This document shows, one piece after another, positions 26,304 to 35,890 of a stretch of 64,000 bases of DNA. This DNA comes from Streptomyces roseochromogenus subsp. oscitans DS 12.976 (GTDB lineage Bacteria > Actinomycetota > Actinomycetes > Streptomycetales > Streptomycetaceae), in contig NZ_CM002285.1 in the NCBI RefSeq assembly GCF_000497445.1, forward strand, positions 4,215,388 through 4,279,387. The letters run 5' to 3'. Position 1 is the first letter of the stretch. Each line of letters starts with the position of its first letter. The notes beneath the pieces are model-generated. The model did no database searches. It was not told the origin of the DNA and saw only the letters and a list, made by a program, of their open reading frames with translations. The translations under genes and the position numbers were made by a program.

Positions 26304-26615
26304 ATGTCGGACTTGAAGAAGGAAGCCGACTCACTGCACAAGGCAGCCTCGGCGCTGGGCAAGGTCGGCCAGCACACGACCAAGCCGGTGCACGACTTCA
26401 AGGAAGCGGCCCATGACCTGTCCGCGCTCGGCGCCCTCGGCTCGCTCCTGGGCGTCAAGAATGACATACGCGACGGCATGAACACCCTCGCCAAGGTCAC
26501 CGCCGGCCTGAACGAGGAGTGGCGGGACGAGACGAGCTTTATGGGCGAAGTCTCGGCCACCTTCGATCTGTTGGACCTCCTCCTCGCCGCCGAGACCGCA
26601 GCCAAGAAGAGCTGA
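26304..26615 (+). CDS. small helical WXG100-like partner protein
   Basis: This 103-residue, wholly helical protein starts at ATG 26304 (GGGGGAG upstream). It reads as two amphipathic helices joined near LGALGSLLGVKNDIRDGM; length and form are like ESX/WXG100-type or chaperone-like partners, although a true WXG is not present. It is immediately before the RHS toxin gene (5 bases from its stop to the next GTG), whose N-terminus is also helical. A role as secretion partner or chaperone of the toxin is likely from context, not from any motif. Confidence 0.65.
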   Translation: MSDLKKEADSLHKAASALGKVGQHTTKPVHDFKEAAHDLSALGALGSLLGVKNDIRDGMNTLAKVTAGLNEEWRDETSFMGEVSATFDLLDLLLAAETAAKKS

Positions 26616-26620
26616 GCCTC

Positions 26621-29600
26621 GTGGTCGACTTGAATCCGCTCCACTACATCAACAAGATCAACCACGCCTTCGGCGACACCATGGCCAGCGGCCTGGAGTT
26701 CCTCGGCATCACCAACCCCGCCGTCGACCCCGACGGGGTACGTGAGATTGCCAAGAAGTGGCGCGCCCTGGCCAAGGGTCTGGATGACGCCAGCCACGAC
26801 GCGGAGTCGGCTCTGCGGGACGTGAGGTGGGAGGGCAAAGCAGCCAAGGCGTTCCACAAGCGCGCCAAGACCACGCGCACCAACGCGAACCACACTGCCG
26901 ATGCCCTCCACAAGGGCGCCGACGCCCTCGACAAGTACGCCAACGAAGCACACGAGTTGATCTCCCAGATCGGTGTCCTTGTCGCCGAGATCGCCGAGTT
27001 CGAGATCGCGGGCCTGGCCCTGTCCGTCCTCACCGCCGGACTGTCGGACGTCGCGTCGACCCTCGCCGCGGGTTCGCGCGCGATCAAGATCATGGCGTTG
27101 ATCTCGCGCATCGAGGAGTCCGGCTCCGTACTCGGGTCCACGATCCGCACGGTGATGGAGGCCATCCGCAACGTCGAGCGAGTCCTAAAGGCCCTCAGGG
27201 AGATCAAGGGCGTCGCCAAGGTCGGCAAACTCGCCGCCGACGGCATGAAGTTCACTGCCTTCGCCACCGCCCTCGAAGACCCCGGCGCCTTCAAAGACCC
27301 CGAGAAACTCGCCGGGATCCTCACCGAAGGCGCCCTTATGGGCATCGGCGGCGGCATGCTCGGCAAAGCCCTCGGCAAAGGACTCAAGGCCCTCAAGCCC
27401 AGCGAACTGTCCAAGCTGGCCAAGGCATTGGGGATGGGGGGAGGCGACCTCGCCCGCTTCAAGATACGCCCCGGAGAGCTGGAGAAGATCGAGGCCGGCA
27501 TTCCCAAATCGGAAGCGGAATGCCAACTGGACCCAATCGATGTAGCCACCGGCAGCATGCTGCTGCCGCAGGTCGACGTGGAGCTGGCCGCAGCACTTCC
27601 CCTGATCCTGGAACGCACCCACGTCTCCTCGTACCGCTGGGGCGGCTGGTTCGGCCCGTCTTGGGCCTCCACCCTCGACCAGCGCCTGCAGGCCGACGAC
27701 GAGAAGATCACTTTCGCCGCTCCAGACGGCTCCCGACTGGTCTACCCCCACCCGGCTCCGAACGCCACGGAACCGGTGTACCCCGAGACCGGCCCCCGTC
27801 TCCCCCTCACCTGGGACACCACGGTCGACGGCGCGCTGCGCGTCACCAATCCGGCCACCGGCCTGAGCTACGTCTTTCACAGCCCCCAGCCCACCGAGGA
27901 CGACGAGGCCGTAGACCTCCCCCTGCAGTTCGTCGTCTCCCGCCACGGGCAGCGGATCACGGTCCACTATGACGACCGCGGCGCGCCCCTCAAGGTCACG
28001 CACTCGGCGGGCTACCACATCGGTCTCGACCGCCATGCCTCCTTGCCCCGCATCACGGGCCTGCGGCTGCTCGACCCGCAACGCCCCGAGGGCCGCAGCA
28101 CGGCACTGGTGTCCTACGGCTACGACGAGCGCGGCAATCTGACCGAGGTGCGCAACTCCGCAGGTGTACCCATGTGCTTCACGTACGACGCCGAGTACCG
28201 GATCACCTCGTGGACGGATCGCAACGCCAACACGTACTCGTACACCTACGACGACCGAGGCCGCGTAGTCCGCACCGAGGGCAGCGGCGGCTACCTGTCC
28301 GGAACCCTCTCCTACGACGACAGGACCCGTACCACCACGGTCATCAACGCCCTGGGCCACTCCACGACGTTCGAGCACAATGAGGCGTTTCGGCTGATCC
28401 GGCAGACGGATCCCCTCGGCAACACGACCCGCTACGAGTGGGACGCTGCGGGACGGCTGATCGCGACCACCGATCCGTTGGGCTACACGACTCGGACGCA
28501 TTTCAACGAGCTGGGCCAAGTGGTCTGCGCCATAGGGCCGGACGGCCGGGAGAACACGGCCGAGTACAACGAAGGTGGCCTACCAACGCTCATCACCGGC
28601 CCGGACGGGAGCATGTGGCGCCAGGAGTACGACGAGCACGGCAACCGCACCGCGGTCACCGATCCGTCGGGGTCCACCACGCGGTATACCTACAACTCAG
28701 CCGGACAAGTGACCGCGTTGATCGATGTGCTCGGCAACGTGAGTCGAATTCGGTACAACAAGGCGGGCCTGCCCGTTGAGGTCACCGATGCGCTGGGGGC
28801 AGTGACCTCGTACCAATACGACAGCATGGGCCGGCAGTCGGCCATCACGGACGCGGCAGGCAACACCACTCGGCTGGATTGGACTGTCGAGGGCAACCTG
28901 ACACGTCGCACGAACCCTGATGGCACAAGCGAGACGTACACCTACGACGACGAGGGCAACCGCGTCGCTCTGACGGATCCGGTCGGCGGGGTCACACGCT
29001 TCGAGTACGGGGAATTCGATCTACTGGCGGCCCGCACTGATCCAGACGGCGCCCGATTCACGTTCACGCACGACGCGGAGATGCGGCTGACACAGGTCAG
29101 CAACCCACTAGGTTTTACCTGGAGTTATGAGTATGACCCGGCCGGTCGTCTGATCTCGGAGACAGATTTCGATGGCCGCACCCTGACCTACACCTACGAC
29201 GCTGCCGGTCGCTTCATGTCTCGGACGGCGCCGCTTGGTCAGGTGACTGCCTACGAACTCGATGCCGCAGGCCGGATCATCGGCAAGGACGTCGACGGCG
29301 AGCGCACTGCGTACACGTACAACACCGCTGGACAGCTCATAGCCGCGACGGCACCTTCCTCATCTCTCACATTGCAACTAGATGTCCTGGGCCGTGTCCT
29401 GGCCGAGACGGTCGAGGGGAACACCACCCGATATACCTACGACGCCCAAGGGCGGCGGTCCAGCCGTACCACTCCGAGCGGTGCGGTTACCCGCATCACC
29501 CGCAATGCGGCAGGCAATATCACCGAGCTGGCCCTTGCCGGACACGCCCTCACCTTCACCCGCGACCGCCTCGACCGCGAAACCGATCGCGCCTTTGGCC

Positions 29601-31126
29601 CGCCCGCAGCCTCCGTGACGCTCAGCCGTGCCTTTGACAGCTCCGGCCGCCCTGTCATCCAGCAACTGGCCACCGCAGGAAGGACCCTGCGCTCTCGCGC
29701 CTACGCCTACCGACCGGACAGCATCCTTACCGCGATCACCGACCAACTCACCGGCGAACAGCGCACCATCTCCCTCGACCCGATCGGCCGACCGCTCAAG
29801 GTCACAGCGGAGGGCTGGAACGAGTCGTATGCCTACGACACGGCAGGCAACCAGACCAGCGCACAGTGGCCCGATACCGCCCCCCACCCCGAGGCTCGAG
29901 GTGAACGCTCGTATACCGGCACCCGAATACACTCCGCCGGAAGCGTTCGCTACGAATACGATGCGGCCGGCCGGATGGTCCTGCGCCAGAAGATGCGTCT
30001 GTCCCGCAAGCCCGACACCTGGCGCTACGAGTACAACTCCGAGGACCACCTCGTCGCCTGTACCACGCCTGACGGCACTATCTGGCGCTACAGTTACGAT
30101 CCGCTCGGCCGCCGCACCGCCAAGCACCACATGGCACCTGACGGCGAAACGATCCAGCAGACCATCCACTTCACCTGGGACGGCACCAACCTCGCTGAAC
30201 AGACCGAGAGCGCCACGGGCATCATCACCACGTGGGAGTACAGCGACGAATTCCCCCTTGCCCAGCTCGAGCGGCGCGCCGGTCAGGAAGGGCTGACGCA
30301 GTCCGAGGTCGACGCCAGGTTCTTCGCCATCATCACCGACCTCGTCGGCACCCCGACGGAACTCGTTGACGAACAAGGCGAGATCGCCTGGCACTGCCGC
30401 ACCACCTTGTGGGGCACCACCACCTGGAACCAGAACGCGTCCGCCTACACACCGTTGCGCTTTCCAGGTCAGTACGCCGACCACGAGACTGGCCTGCACT
30501 ACAACTTCTTCCGTCACTACGACCCCGACACGGCGCGCTTCGCCAGCCCCGACCCCCTCGGTCTCGACCCCGCCCCCAACCCCGTCACCTACCCGCACAA
30601 CCCCCACACGTGGAGCGACCCGCTCGGGCTCGTCCCGAAGGCGTGTTTCGAGACGGACGCCTACCTGTGGGACGGCAGCGTCAGACTCGGCAAACTGGAC
30701 GATCTCGGGCGCCCGACCGGGGCCTGGGCAGCACTCCGTAAGGAGATCATGAAGGGCGGTAGCGGAGCTGCGGACTACATCTGGCCGCCCGGATGGCGCG
30801 GAAACGGCCGCCTCTTCAACGAGGCACGTGGTCACCTGCTGGCGAGGAAGCTTGGCGGCCCGGGGTCGGGTGAGAACGGCTACCGAAACCTGGTCACATT
30901 GATGCAGAATCCGGTGAACACCCCGGTCATGCGTGGAATAGAGAAGGAGGTGTACAACGCGGTGGCGAAAGGTGAGAACGTTCAGTACTCGGTCGTACCT
31001 GTCTACGAGGGAACAAACCCCATACCCACCAGGCTGGACATATCGGCGTACGGCAACCGGGGATTCAACCTGAGCCGCTCGCTGGAAAACCCCTCCGCCG
31101 GCGTACGAATTCCTGTCCCCAAGTAG
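26621..31126 (+). CDS. RHS-repeat polymorphic toxin with WXG-like N-terminus and endonuclease tip
   Basis: This 1501-residue protein starts at GTG 26621. Residues 1-150 are a helical ESX-like domain with WEGKAAKAFHKRA. An RHS-entry segment follows (CQLDPIDVATGSMLLPQVDV, about 300; SYRWGGWFGPSW), then about 30 YD/RHS repeats (for example YTYDDRGRVVRTEGSGGY). The RHS core/autocleavage region ends with LHYNFFRHYDPDTARFASPD and PLGLVPK (about 1340). The roughly 160-residue tip contains FNEARGHLLARKLGG, NLVTLMQNPVNTPVMRGIE and VQYSVVPVYEG, matching the DNA/RNA non-specific endonuclease family (RGH...N...N...E). The core makes a cage that holds the toxin. It likely kills competing cells, with the downstream DUF1963 protein as candidate immunity. 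Confidence 0.9.
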   Translation: MVDLNPLHYINKINHAFGDTMASGLEFLGITNPAVDPDGVREIAKKWRALAKGLDDASHDAESALRDVRWEGKAAKAFHKRAKTTRTNANHTADALHKGADALDKYANEAHELISQIGVLVAEIAEFEIAGLALSVLTAGLSDVASTLAAGSRAIKIMALISRIEESGSVLGSTIRTVMEAIRNVERVLKALREIKGVAKVGKLAADGMKFTAFATALEDPGAFKDPEKLAGILTEGALMGIGGGMLGKALGKGLKALKPSELSKLAKALGMGGGDLARFKIRPGELEKIEAGIPKSEAECQLDPIDVATGSMLLPQVDVELAAALPLILERTHVSSYRWGGWFGPSWASTLDQRLQADDEKITFAAPDGSRLVYPHPAPNATEPVYPETGPRLPLTWDTTVDGALRVTNPATGLSYVFHSPQPTEDDEAVDLPLQFVVSRHGQRITVHYDDRGAPLKVTHSAGYHIGLDRHASLPRITGLRLLDPQRPEGRSTALVSYGYDERGNLTEVRNSAGVPMCFTYDAEYRITSWTDRNANTYSYTYDDRGRVVRTEGSGGYLSGTLSYDDRTRTTTVINALGHSTTFEHNEAFRLIRQTDPLGNTTRYEWDAAGRLIATTDPLGYTTRTHFNELGQVVCAIGPDGRENTAEYNEGGLPTLITGPDGSMWRQEYDEHGNRTAVTDPSGSTTRYTYNSAGQVTALIDVLGNVSRIRYNKAGLPVEVTDALGAVTSYQYDSMGRQSAITDAAGNTTRLDWTVEGNLTRRTNPDGTSETYTYDDEGNRVALTDPVGGVTRFEYGEFDLLAARTDPDGARFTFTHDAEMRLTQVSNPLGFTWSYEYDPAGRLISETDFDGRTLTYTYDAAGRFMSRTAPLGQVTAYELDAAGRIIGKDVDGERTAYTYNTAGQLIAATAPSSSLTLQLDVLGRVLAETVEGNTTRYTYDAQGRRSSRTTPSGAVTRITRNAAGNITELALAGHALTFTRDRLDRETDRAFGPPAASVTLSRAFDSSGRPVIQQLATAGRTLRSRAYAYRPDSILTAITDQLTGEQRTISLDPIGRPLKVTAEGWNESYAYDTAGNQTSAQWPDTAPHPEARGERSYTGTRIHSAGSVRYEYDAAGRMVLRQKMRLSRKPDTWRYEYNSEDHLVACTTPDGTIWRYSYDPLGRRTAKHHMAPDGETIQQTIHFTWDGTNLAEQTESATGIITTWEYSDEFPLAQLERRAGQEGLTQSEVDARFFAIITDLVGTPTELVDEQGEIAWHCRTTLWGTTTWNQNASAYTPLRFPGQYADHETGLHYNFFRHYDPDTARFASPDPLGLDPAPNPVTYPHNPHTWSDPLGLVPKACFETDAYLWDGSVRLGKLDDLGRPTGAWAALRKEIMKGGSGAADYIWPPGWRGNGRLFNEARGHLLARKLGGPGSGENGYRNLVTLMQNPVNTPVMRGIEKEVYNAVAKGENVQYSVVPVYEGTNPIPTRLDISAYGNRGFNLSRSLENPSAGVRIPVPK

Positions 31127-31151
31127 TCTGCAGCGCAATGCGAGGCCAGCA

Positions 31152-32165
31152 ATGCCCCGAACGACCCCGCCACGGCCGGTGGACATCGAAGCAGTCTTCC
31201 CTGAACTGGGCTCCCACCGACGAGGCTGCACTCGTCTCCACCCTCGTCCCGGCAACCCCAACGCCACCGACAATTCTATCGGCGGCCCGCTTCTGTGGCC
31301 TGCTGGCGAAGCGTGGCCGGCATGTCAGGAGCCGCACCCGCGGGATCGGGGCCGAAGCGTTGACGATATTCACGAGTGGCGTCGCATCCTGGCGGAGGCA
31401 TGGCGCAGGTCTCCGGGCAGTGGGCCGACCCCAGAGGAACTCCAGCGCTTGTCCGTGCTTGAGCAAGAGCACCATGTCCCAGGGATCACCGACACTCATC
31501 CGGTCCCGTTGCTGCCGCTGGCGCAGTTCTTCGCTCGGGATGTTCCGGGCCTCGCCGGGCCCGATGGAGCCGATGTGCTCCAGGTCCTGTGGTGCCCGTT
31601 CAGTGCACACGGAGATCTGGCCACACCGGGGATTCACCTCAGGTGGCGCAACTCGTCAAAGGTCGGTGAGCTCCTGGCGGAGCCTCCGCTCCCTGCGGTG
31701 ATCGGTGACGACGAATACGTGCCGGAGCCCTGCGTTCTTCACCCCGAACCTGTCACGGAGCACGAGTACATCGGACTCCTGGATGCAGGTCTGCAGGAAC
31801 GCATCTACGGATGGGAGGACGGGCAAGCCGAGGCCGACGAGTTCGAGGGCCACGAACCGCCTCGCTACCAGACGGACCTTTCCACGGCACCTGGCTGGAA
31901 GGTCGGTGGGTTCGCGACCTGGGAGACCAGCGGCCCGTACCAAGTGGTATGCACCTGCGGTTCGCCGATGTGCCCCTTGCTGACCATCGCCAGCACAGAG
32001 TGGGAGGACGAGACCATCAGTTGGGTTCCAGTGGAAGACCGACACCTGGCAGAGGAATTCGAGGCGAATACCCCCACCCGCGTCACCGTGGGCAGAGGTG
32101 GCTCCCTCACCATCTTCACTTGCCCTACTGATCCCAGGCACCCACACCAGGTCACCCTGCAGTGA
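31152..32165 (+). CDS. DUF1963-like protein, candidate immunity protein
   Basis: This 337-residue protein starts 25 bases after the toxin stop. The N-terminal sequence (LHPRPGNPNATDNSIGGPLL, then WPAGEAWP and PLLPLAQFFARDVPGL) is characteristic of the DUF1963/YwqG group, which often accompanies polymorphic toxins and is proposed to act as immunity. The middle is acidic (GWEDGQAEADEFEGHEPP), fitting a protein that binds a basic nuclease, and a CTCGSPMC motif could bind zinc. The assignment as immunity rests on family and position; there is no direct proof. Confidence 0.75.
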   Translation: MPRTTPPRPVDIEAVFPELGSHRRGCTRLHPRPGNPNATDNSIGGPLLWPAGEAWPACQEPHPRDRGRSVDDIHEWRRILAEAWRRSPGSGPTPEELQRLSVLEQEHHVPGITDTHPVPLLPLAQFFARDVPGLAGPDGADVLQVLWCPFSAHGDLATPGIHLRWRNSSKVGELLAEPPLPAVIGDDEYVPEPCVLHPEPVTEHEYIGLLDAGLQERIYGWEDGQAEADEFEGHEPPRYQTDLSTAPGWKVGGFATWETSGPYQVVCTCGSPMCPLLTIASTEWEDETISWVPVEDRHLAEEFEANTPTRVTVGRGGSLTIFTCPTDPRHPHQVTLQ

Positions 32166-32409
32166 CCAACACATCGAAGATCAACGCAGTCCGGATGGCG
32201 ACAGCTGGCCTGGTGTACGTCGTGGCGGCGACCTAAAACGCGCTGGTCACCTGGTCAGAGCCGTTCTTATCCGGTTGGCGCTCCAAGCACCGCACCTCCA
32301 TATCGGGGCGAAGACATGTAATCACCTCTGCAGCTCCGTCTGAATGCTGGCTTGCCACGGTGTCCTCGAGGCAGCGTAGATTGGCTCCAGCTGATCTTCA
32401 GGGGGAGCG

Positions 32410-35079
32410 GTGGCAGGGAGGGATCTTCGAACACTGTTCAGCTCGAACGACCGGAGCATATCCGCCAGCGAGGCGTTCACGAACCGGCAGGCGCAGTGGC
32501 AGGCGGTGACGGCCGGCCTCGCGGAGCACATACGGCACGTGACCCGTTCTGACTTCGACGTGGAGGACTTGGAAAGTCCCCGCCATAACGTCCTCGTGTT
32601 CCACGGTGTGGGCGGGATCGGTAAGTCAACGCTCTCCCGCAAGATCGAGGCGTCACTCGCCCACAGTGAGCACCGCCCAGTGCAGTGGGAAGCGACATCT
32701 CACGAGGAAGGGATCCTGCCGGTCCGCATCGACCTCGCGCACGCCGCGGGCATGGACTTCGAGCGCGTCGTCCTCACCATCCGCCTTGCCATCGCCGCGC
32801 TCGGCGGGCCGATGCCGGCCTTCGACCTCGCTCTGCGCCGCTACTGGGAGCACAACCACCCGGGCGAACCGATCGAGGACTACCTGCGCAGGGGCGGGCT
32901 GCTGAGCCGCTTCAGCGCTGCTGCCGCTCTGCCTCAGCAGATGCAGTCCGCCCTCGGCGATGTCGCCCAGGCCCTGCTCCTGCCCGGCACCGTCGGCAGC
33001 GCGCTCGGGCACGGAGCCGGAGCGCTCATCAAGGCGTTACGCGAGCGGCGCCAGTCCGTACGCGCCCTCGCCGGCTGCTCCCGCTTGGCCGACCTCCTGG
33101 AAGCCGAGCCCGACCTGGAAGCCCTCAGCTTCTACCCGCATCTTCTCGCCTGGGACCTGGCCCAACTCCCGGCTGACGAGCGCGTACTACCCGTGATCCT
33201 TCTGGATACCTTCGAGGACACCGGCGACCGCACGCACCGCGACCTCGAACGCCTGCTCCAGCGCATCGTGTGGCTGATGCCCAACGCGTTCTTCGTCGTC
33301 ACCGGACGCAACCGCCTTCAGTGGGCGGAAACGAGCCTGTCAGGCCAACTCGACTGGACCGGGCCGCACGCCTGGCCCGGCCTCGTCCCCGACACGACAC
33401 CCACCCGGTCACGCGCATCCGGCCGTCAGATCCTGATCAGCGACTTCTCCCCCGAAGACTGCGAGGACTACCTGGCCCGCAGGCTCAGCCGCGACGGGCA
33501 GCCGCTGATCGACGAACCGGTCCGCCGGATCATCGCCGAGCGCTCCCATGGGCTGCCCCTGTACCTGGACCTGTCGGTCATGCGCTACCTGGAGCTGCGG
33601 CGCAGCGGCCGACAGCCGCAGGTCACGGACTTCGACCACGACTTCCCCGCCCTGATCACCCGCACCCTCAGAGACCTGACCGCCGAGGAACGCCACGTAC
33701 TCCGCTCGGTCAGCCTGCTCAACGCGTTCTCCGTGCCCCTGGCCACCCAAGCCGCCGGCATGCAGCATGATGCGCCGGCCCTGCGGTTGACCGAGCGCCC
33801 CTTCATCCGGGAGTCCCCCTCCGGTGTGTGGCCCTTTCATGTCCACGACCTGATCCGCTGCGCCATTCGCAACGCGGACGACGCCAGTGACGACCGCTGG
33901 TCGGAGCAGGACTGGCAGCGCGCGGCCCATCGCGCCTTCCACGCTCTGGAATCGCAGTGGCGCCAGGACCTGCGGCGCGACCGCGCCGTCCTGGTCGGCT
34001 GCCTCCAGCAAGGGCTGCTCCTCGCACGGACCTTCCGTCTCGATCTCGGCTGGCTCGGCGATGCAGCATTCCAGTACGTGGGGGACTCGATCTGGGAACC
34101 GCTGGTGCTCCCAGCCGACGATGCCGCGTCGTCGGACGGCCTGCAGACTGCTGCGGATGCCCTGGTGGAAACGCTCAGTGCCATCGCCCGGCGCCAGCAC
34201 GAACACCGTGAACGCACCGTCAGTCGGCTCTCCGCCGTCCTTGCATCGGGGTTGCTCCCCGATGGACTGGTCGAACTGGCCGCGTACTACCGGGCGAAGG
34301 CCCAGCGGGACCTCGGGCTGACCGAGGATTCTCGCCGCGGCATGCAGCATGTCGCGTCCGCCGGCGGTCGGCTCGCTTCCGCCGCACGACGGGGCCTGGC
34401 GCACCTGAGCCGAGTGTCCGGAGACTTCCCTGCGGCGGTGGAGGCCGCCGGGAGGCTGGGCTGGGCGGGACGGCACCATCGGGTGCTGGGGGACGTGTGG
34501 TGGGTACAGGGAGACATGGAACGGGCGGCAGCCGCCTATCTGGCGGCCCGGAGCGAGGCCGAAGAACACGGTGTGGTCGGCGAGACCGCCGTGGCCCAGG
34601 CACACCTCGCCTTCGCCGTATCCTTCGTCGACCCGCTTCGGGCCGACGACGAACTCGACCTCGCGGACCGGCTGCTGTCGCCCCTGAGTCTGCGCTCCAA
34701 CGAGATGACCGCTCACATCGCCGCACTCGTGCGCGACGCAGGATTCGCCGTAGACCTGCCTGACCGGGCGGCCGTCCAGCTCGCAGAAATCGGCGTCTCC
34801 GGCATCTCCTACGCCGCGGCCAAACTACAACTGGCCCTGTGCTTCCACCACGCGGTCCTTGATGCCCAGGACAACCTCGCGGCTGACATCGCCCGCTTGC
34901 GCGAACTCACACAAAACGGCTACTACGCCTACTACGTCGAAATCGCCCACTTCATGGGCGGCCTCCCACTGCCTCCGAATACCGTACGAGCACAATGGAT
35001 CGACGGGGAACGACAGACCCGGGAACGATGGCGCAACATAGTACTGGGACGCCGCGATCACGTCGGTGGGGTTCGTTGA
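32410..35079 (+). CDS. STAND-type NTPase with helical-repeat C-terminus
   Basis: This 889-residue protein starts at GTG 32410 behind GGGGGAG. It has Walker A VFHGVGGIGKSTLS (about residue 60), Walker B LPVILLDTFED (about 262), a sensor-like FFVVTGRNRLQW, and a winged-helix-like stretch ending in FHVHDLIRCAIR (about 480). The C-terminal 400 residues are TPR-like (ARRGLAHLSRVSGDFPAAVE). STAND ATPases include regulators and anti-phage sensors such as the Avs group; no effector domain is recognisable here. Codon 210 (33037-33039) is TTA. It is the last gene before the second attachment copy and has its own 244-bp upstream gap. Confidence 0.75.
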   Translation: MAGRDLRTLFSSNDRSISASEAFTNRQAQWQAVTAGLAEHIRHVTRSDFDVEDLESPRHNVLVFHGVGGIGKSTLSRKIEASLAHSEHRPVQWEATSHEEGILPVRIDLAHAAGMDFERVVLTIRLAIAALGGPMPAFDLALRRYWEHNHPGEPIEDYLRRGGLLSRFSAAAALPQQMQSALGDVAQALLLPGTVGSALGHGAGALIKALRERRQSVRALAGCSRLADLLEAEPDLEALSFYPHLLAWDLAQLPADERVLPVILLDTFEDTGDRTHRDLERLLQRIVWLMPNAFFVVTGRNRLQWAETSLSGQLDWTGPHAWPGLVPDTTPTRSRASGRQILISDFSPEDCEDYLARRLSRDGQPLIDEPVRRIIAERSHGLPLYLDLSVMRYLELRRSGRQPQVTDFDHDFPALITRTLRDLTAEERHVLRSVSLLNAFSVPLATQAAGMQHDAPALRLTERPFIRESPSGVWPFHVHDLIRCAIRNADDASDDRWSEQDWQRAAHRAFHALESQWRQDLRRDRAVLVGCLQQGLLLARTFRLDLGWLGDAAFQYVGDSIWEPLVLPADDAASSDGLQTAADALVETLSAIARRQHEHRERTVSRLSAVLASGLLPDGLVELAAYYRAKAQRDLGLTEDSRRGMQHVASAGGRLASAARRGLAHLSRVSGDFPAAVEAAGRLGWAGRHHRVLGDVWWVQGDMERAAAAYLAARSEAEEHGVVGETAVAQAHLAFAVSFVDPLRADDELDLADRLLSPLSLRSNEMTAHIAALVRDAGFAVDLPDRAAVQLAEIGVSGISYAAAKLQLALCFHHAVLDAQDNLAADIARLRELTQNGYYAYYVEIAHFMGGLPLPPNTVRAQWIDGERQTRERWRNIVLGRRDHVGGVR

Positions 35080-35337
35080 GCCGCAGTACACGGTCTGCTG
35101 CTGCCAGGAGATTGCCCAGTTCTCCACAAGGCAGCGGCGACCCTGCCCGACTATCCAAGCGCAAATTCGCCGACGCAACGCGTCATGCAGACACGGCCAG
35201 CGTGCTGCCACACCACCCCTTTGGGAGAAATCTGGGAGATGATCTTCCCCCGGAGACGCGGCGAGCCCCTGCCGCACCAACCCAGACCAGCCTGCTGACC
35301 TGCACGTTTAGCAAGATCTTCAGGCGCCGATCTTGCC

Positions 35338-35389
35338 CGAACCTCATTCGGGACGAAGAGGTCGTGGGTTCAAATCCCGCCACCCCGAC
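35338..35389 (+). repeat. tRNA 3'-end attachment-site copy 2
   Basis: Base-for-base identical to 22892-22943 over 52 bases and 12,446 bases away. As there, only the anticodon-loop-to-acceptor part of the tRNA is present; the bases upstream do not form a D-arm or 5' acceptor strand. It would be the right attachment site of the 22.9-35.3 kb element and the left site of whatever follows. Confidence 0.8.
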
Positions 35390-35395
35390 ACAGGT

Positions 35396-35431
35396 CAGAG
35401 GGCCAATCGCGTGATCGCGATTGGCCCTCTG
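35396..35431 (+). terminator. perfect 15-bp hairpin, tRNA-associated terminator copy 2
   Basis: The stem CAGAGGGCCAATCGC / GCGATTGGCCCTCTG is identical to that at 22950-22985 and the loop is GTGATC. It follows the tRNA fragment by 6 bases, as in copy 1. Confidence 0.7.
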
Positions 35432-35470
35432 TCATGCTTGGGGGCTAAACGGGGAGCCAAACGAATTTGG

Positions 35471-35735
35471 TCAGGCCACCGCGTCGCCCTCTTCGGCGGC
35501 CTCCGTGCCCCTCAGCTTCAGTCCGGCCTTCTTCACGATGGCCGTGGAGTCTCGCCGGACGTTCGCCGCGTCAAGCGGCTCGCCGCTGCCAGTCGTGAAG
35601 ACGCGGCCGGTCGGGCTCCGCTCCTTCCCTTTCCCTCTCGATGCTCGCTCCTGCTTCTGCCATCGCAGGTGCTCTTCGAGGACGTCGACCGCCTGCATCG
35701 GCAGAGCGATGGTCCGGTCCTGGCCGGACTGTGTC
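35471..35735 (-). pseudogene. tyrosine integrase, internally deleted remnant
   Basis: The minus frame gives TIALPMQAVDVLEEHLRWQK, GRVFTTGSGEPLDAANVRR and IVKKAGLKLRGTEAAEEGDA ending in VA. The first two blocks are the central part of phage-type integrases (the segment before the catalytic HxxR); they are fused to the C-terminal tail with the whole catalytic part (HxxR, His, Tyr) missing. The N-terminal core-binding domain is also gone. Compared with the fragment at 23026, a different portion of the gene survives here, so the two copies decayed independently. It cannot be active. Confidence 0.75.
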
Positions 35736-35890
35736 CCCGGCCCGGCCGCCCCTGCCGCCGGCCTCGTCCCGCGGCAGGGGATGGCCGAATCTCGTGGATC
35801 GCCGGACCGAGCCGGGTGATCGGGCCGCCGGCCGTGGTAGCCGACAGGTACGGTTTGGCCATGGATGTTTCCGGAAGGAGTGCGGACGAC

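Larger units (their letters stand above)
35222..35509 (+). repeat. long direct repeat, copy 2 (element junction)
   Basis: Collinear counterpart of 22775-23062: the 26-bp box (35222-35247), diverged spacer, identical 52-bp tRNA end, hairpin, CCAAACGAATTTG and the end of an integrase frame. Outside the 52-bp block and the hairpin, the two copies differ at many positions, so they come from related but distinct elements rather than a recent duplication. Confidence 0.8.

Noticed and set aside
29378..31273. 631-codon minus-strand frame opposite the RHS gene
   Set aside because: No motif or ribosome-binding site; the plus frame has regular RHS repeats and a nuclease tip.
22892..35389. Prophage
   Set aside because: No capsid, portal, terminase, tail or lysis genes; integrase remnants alone do not make a prophage.
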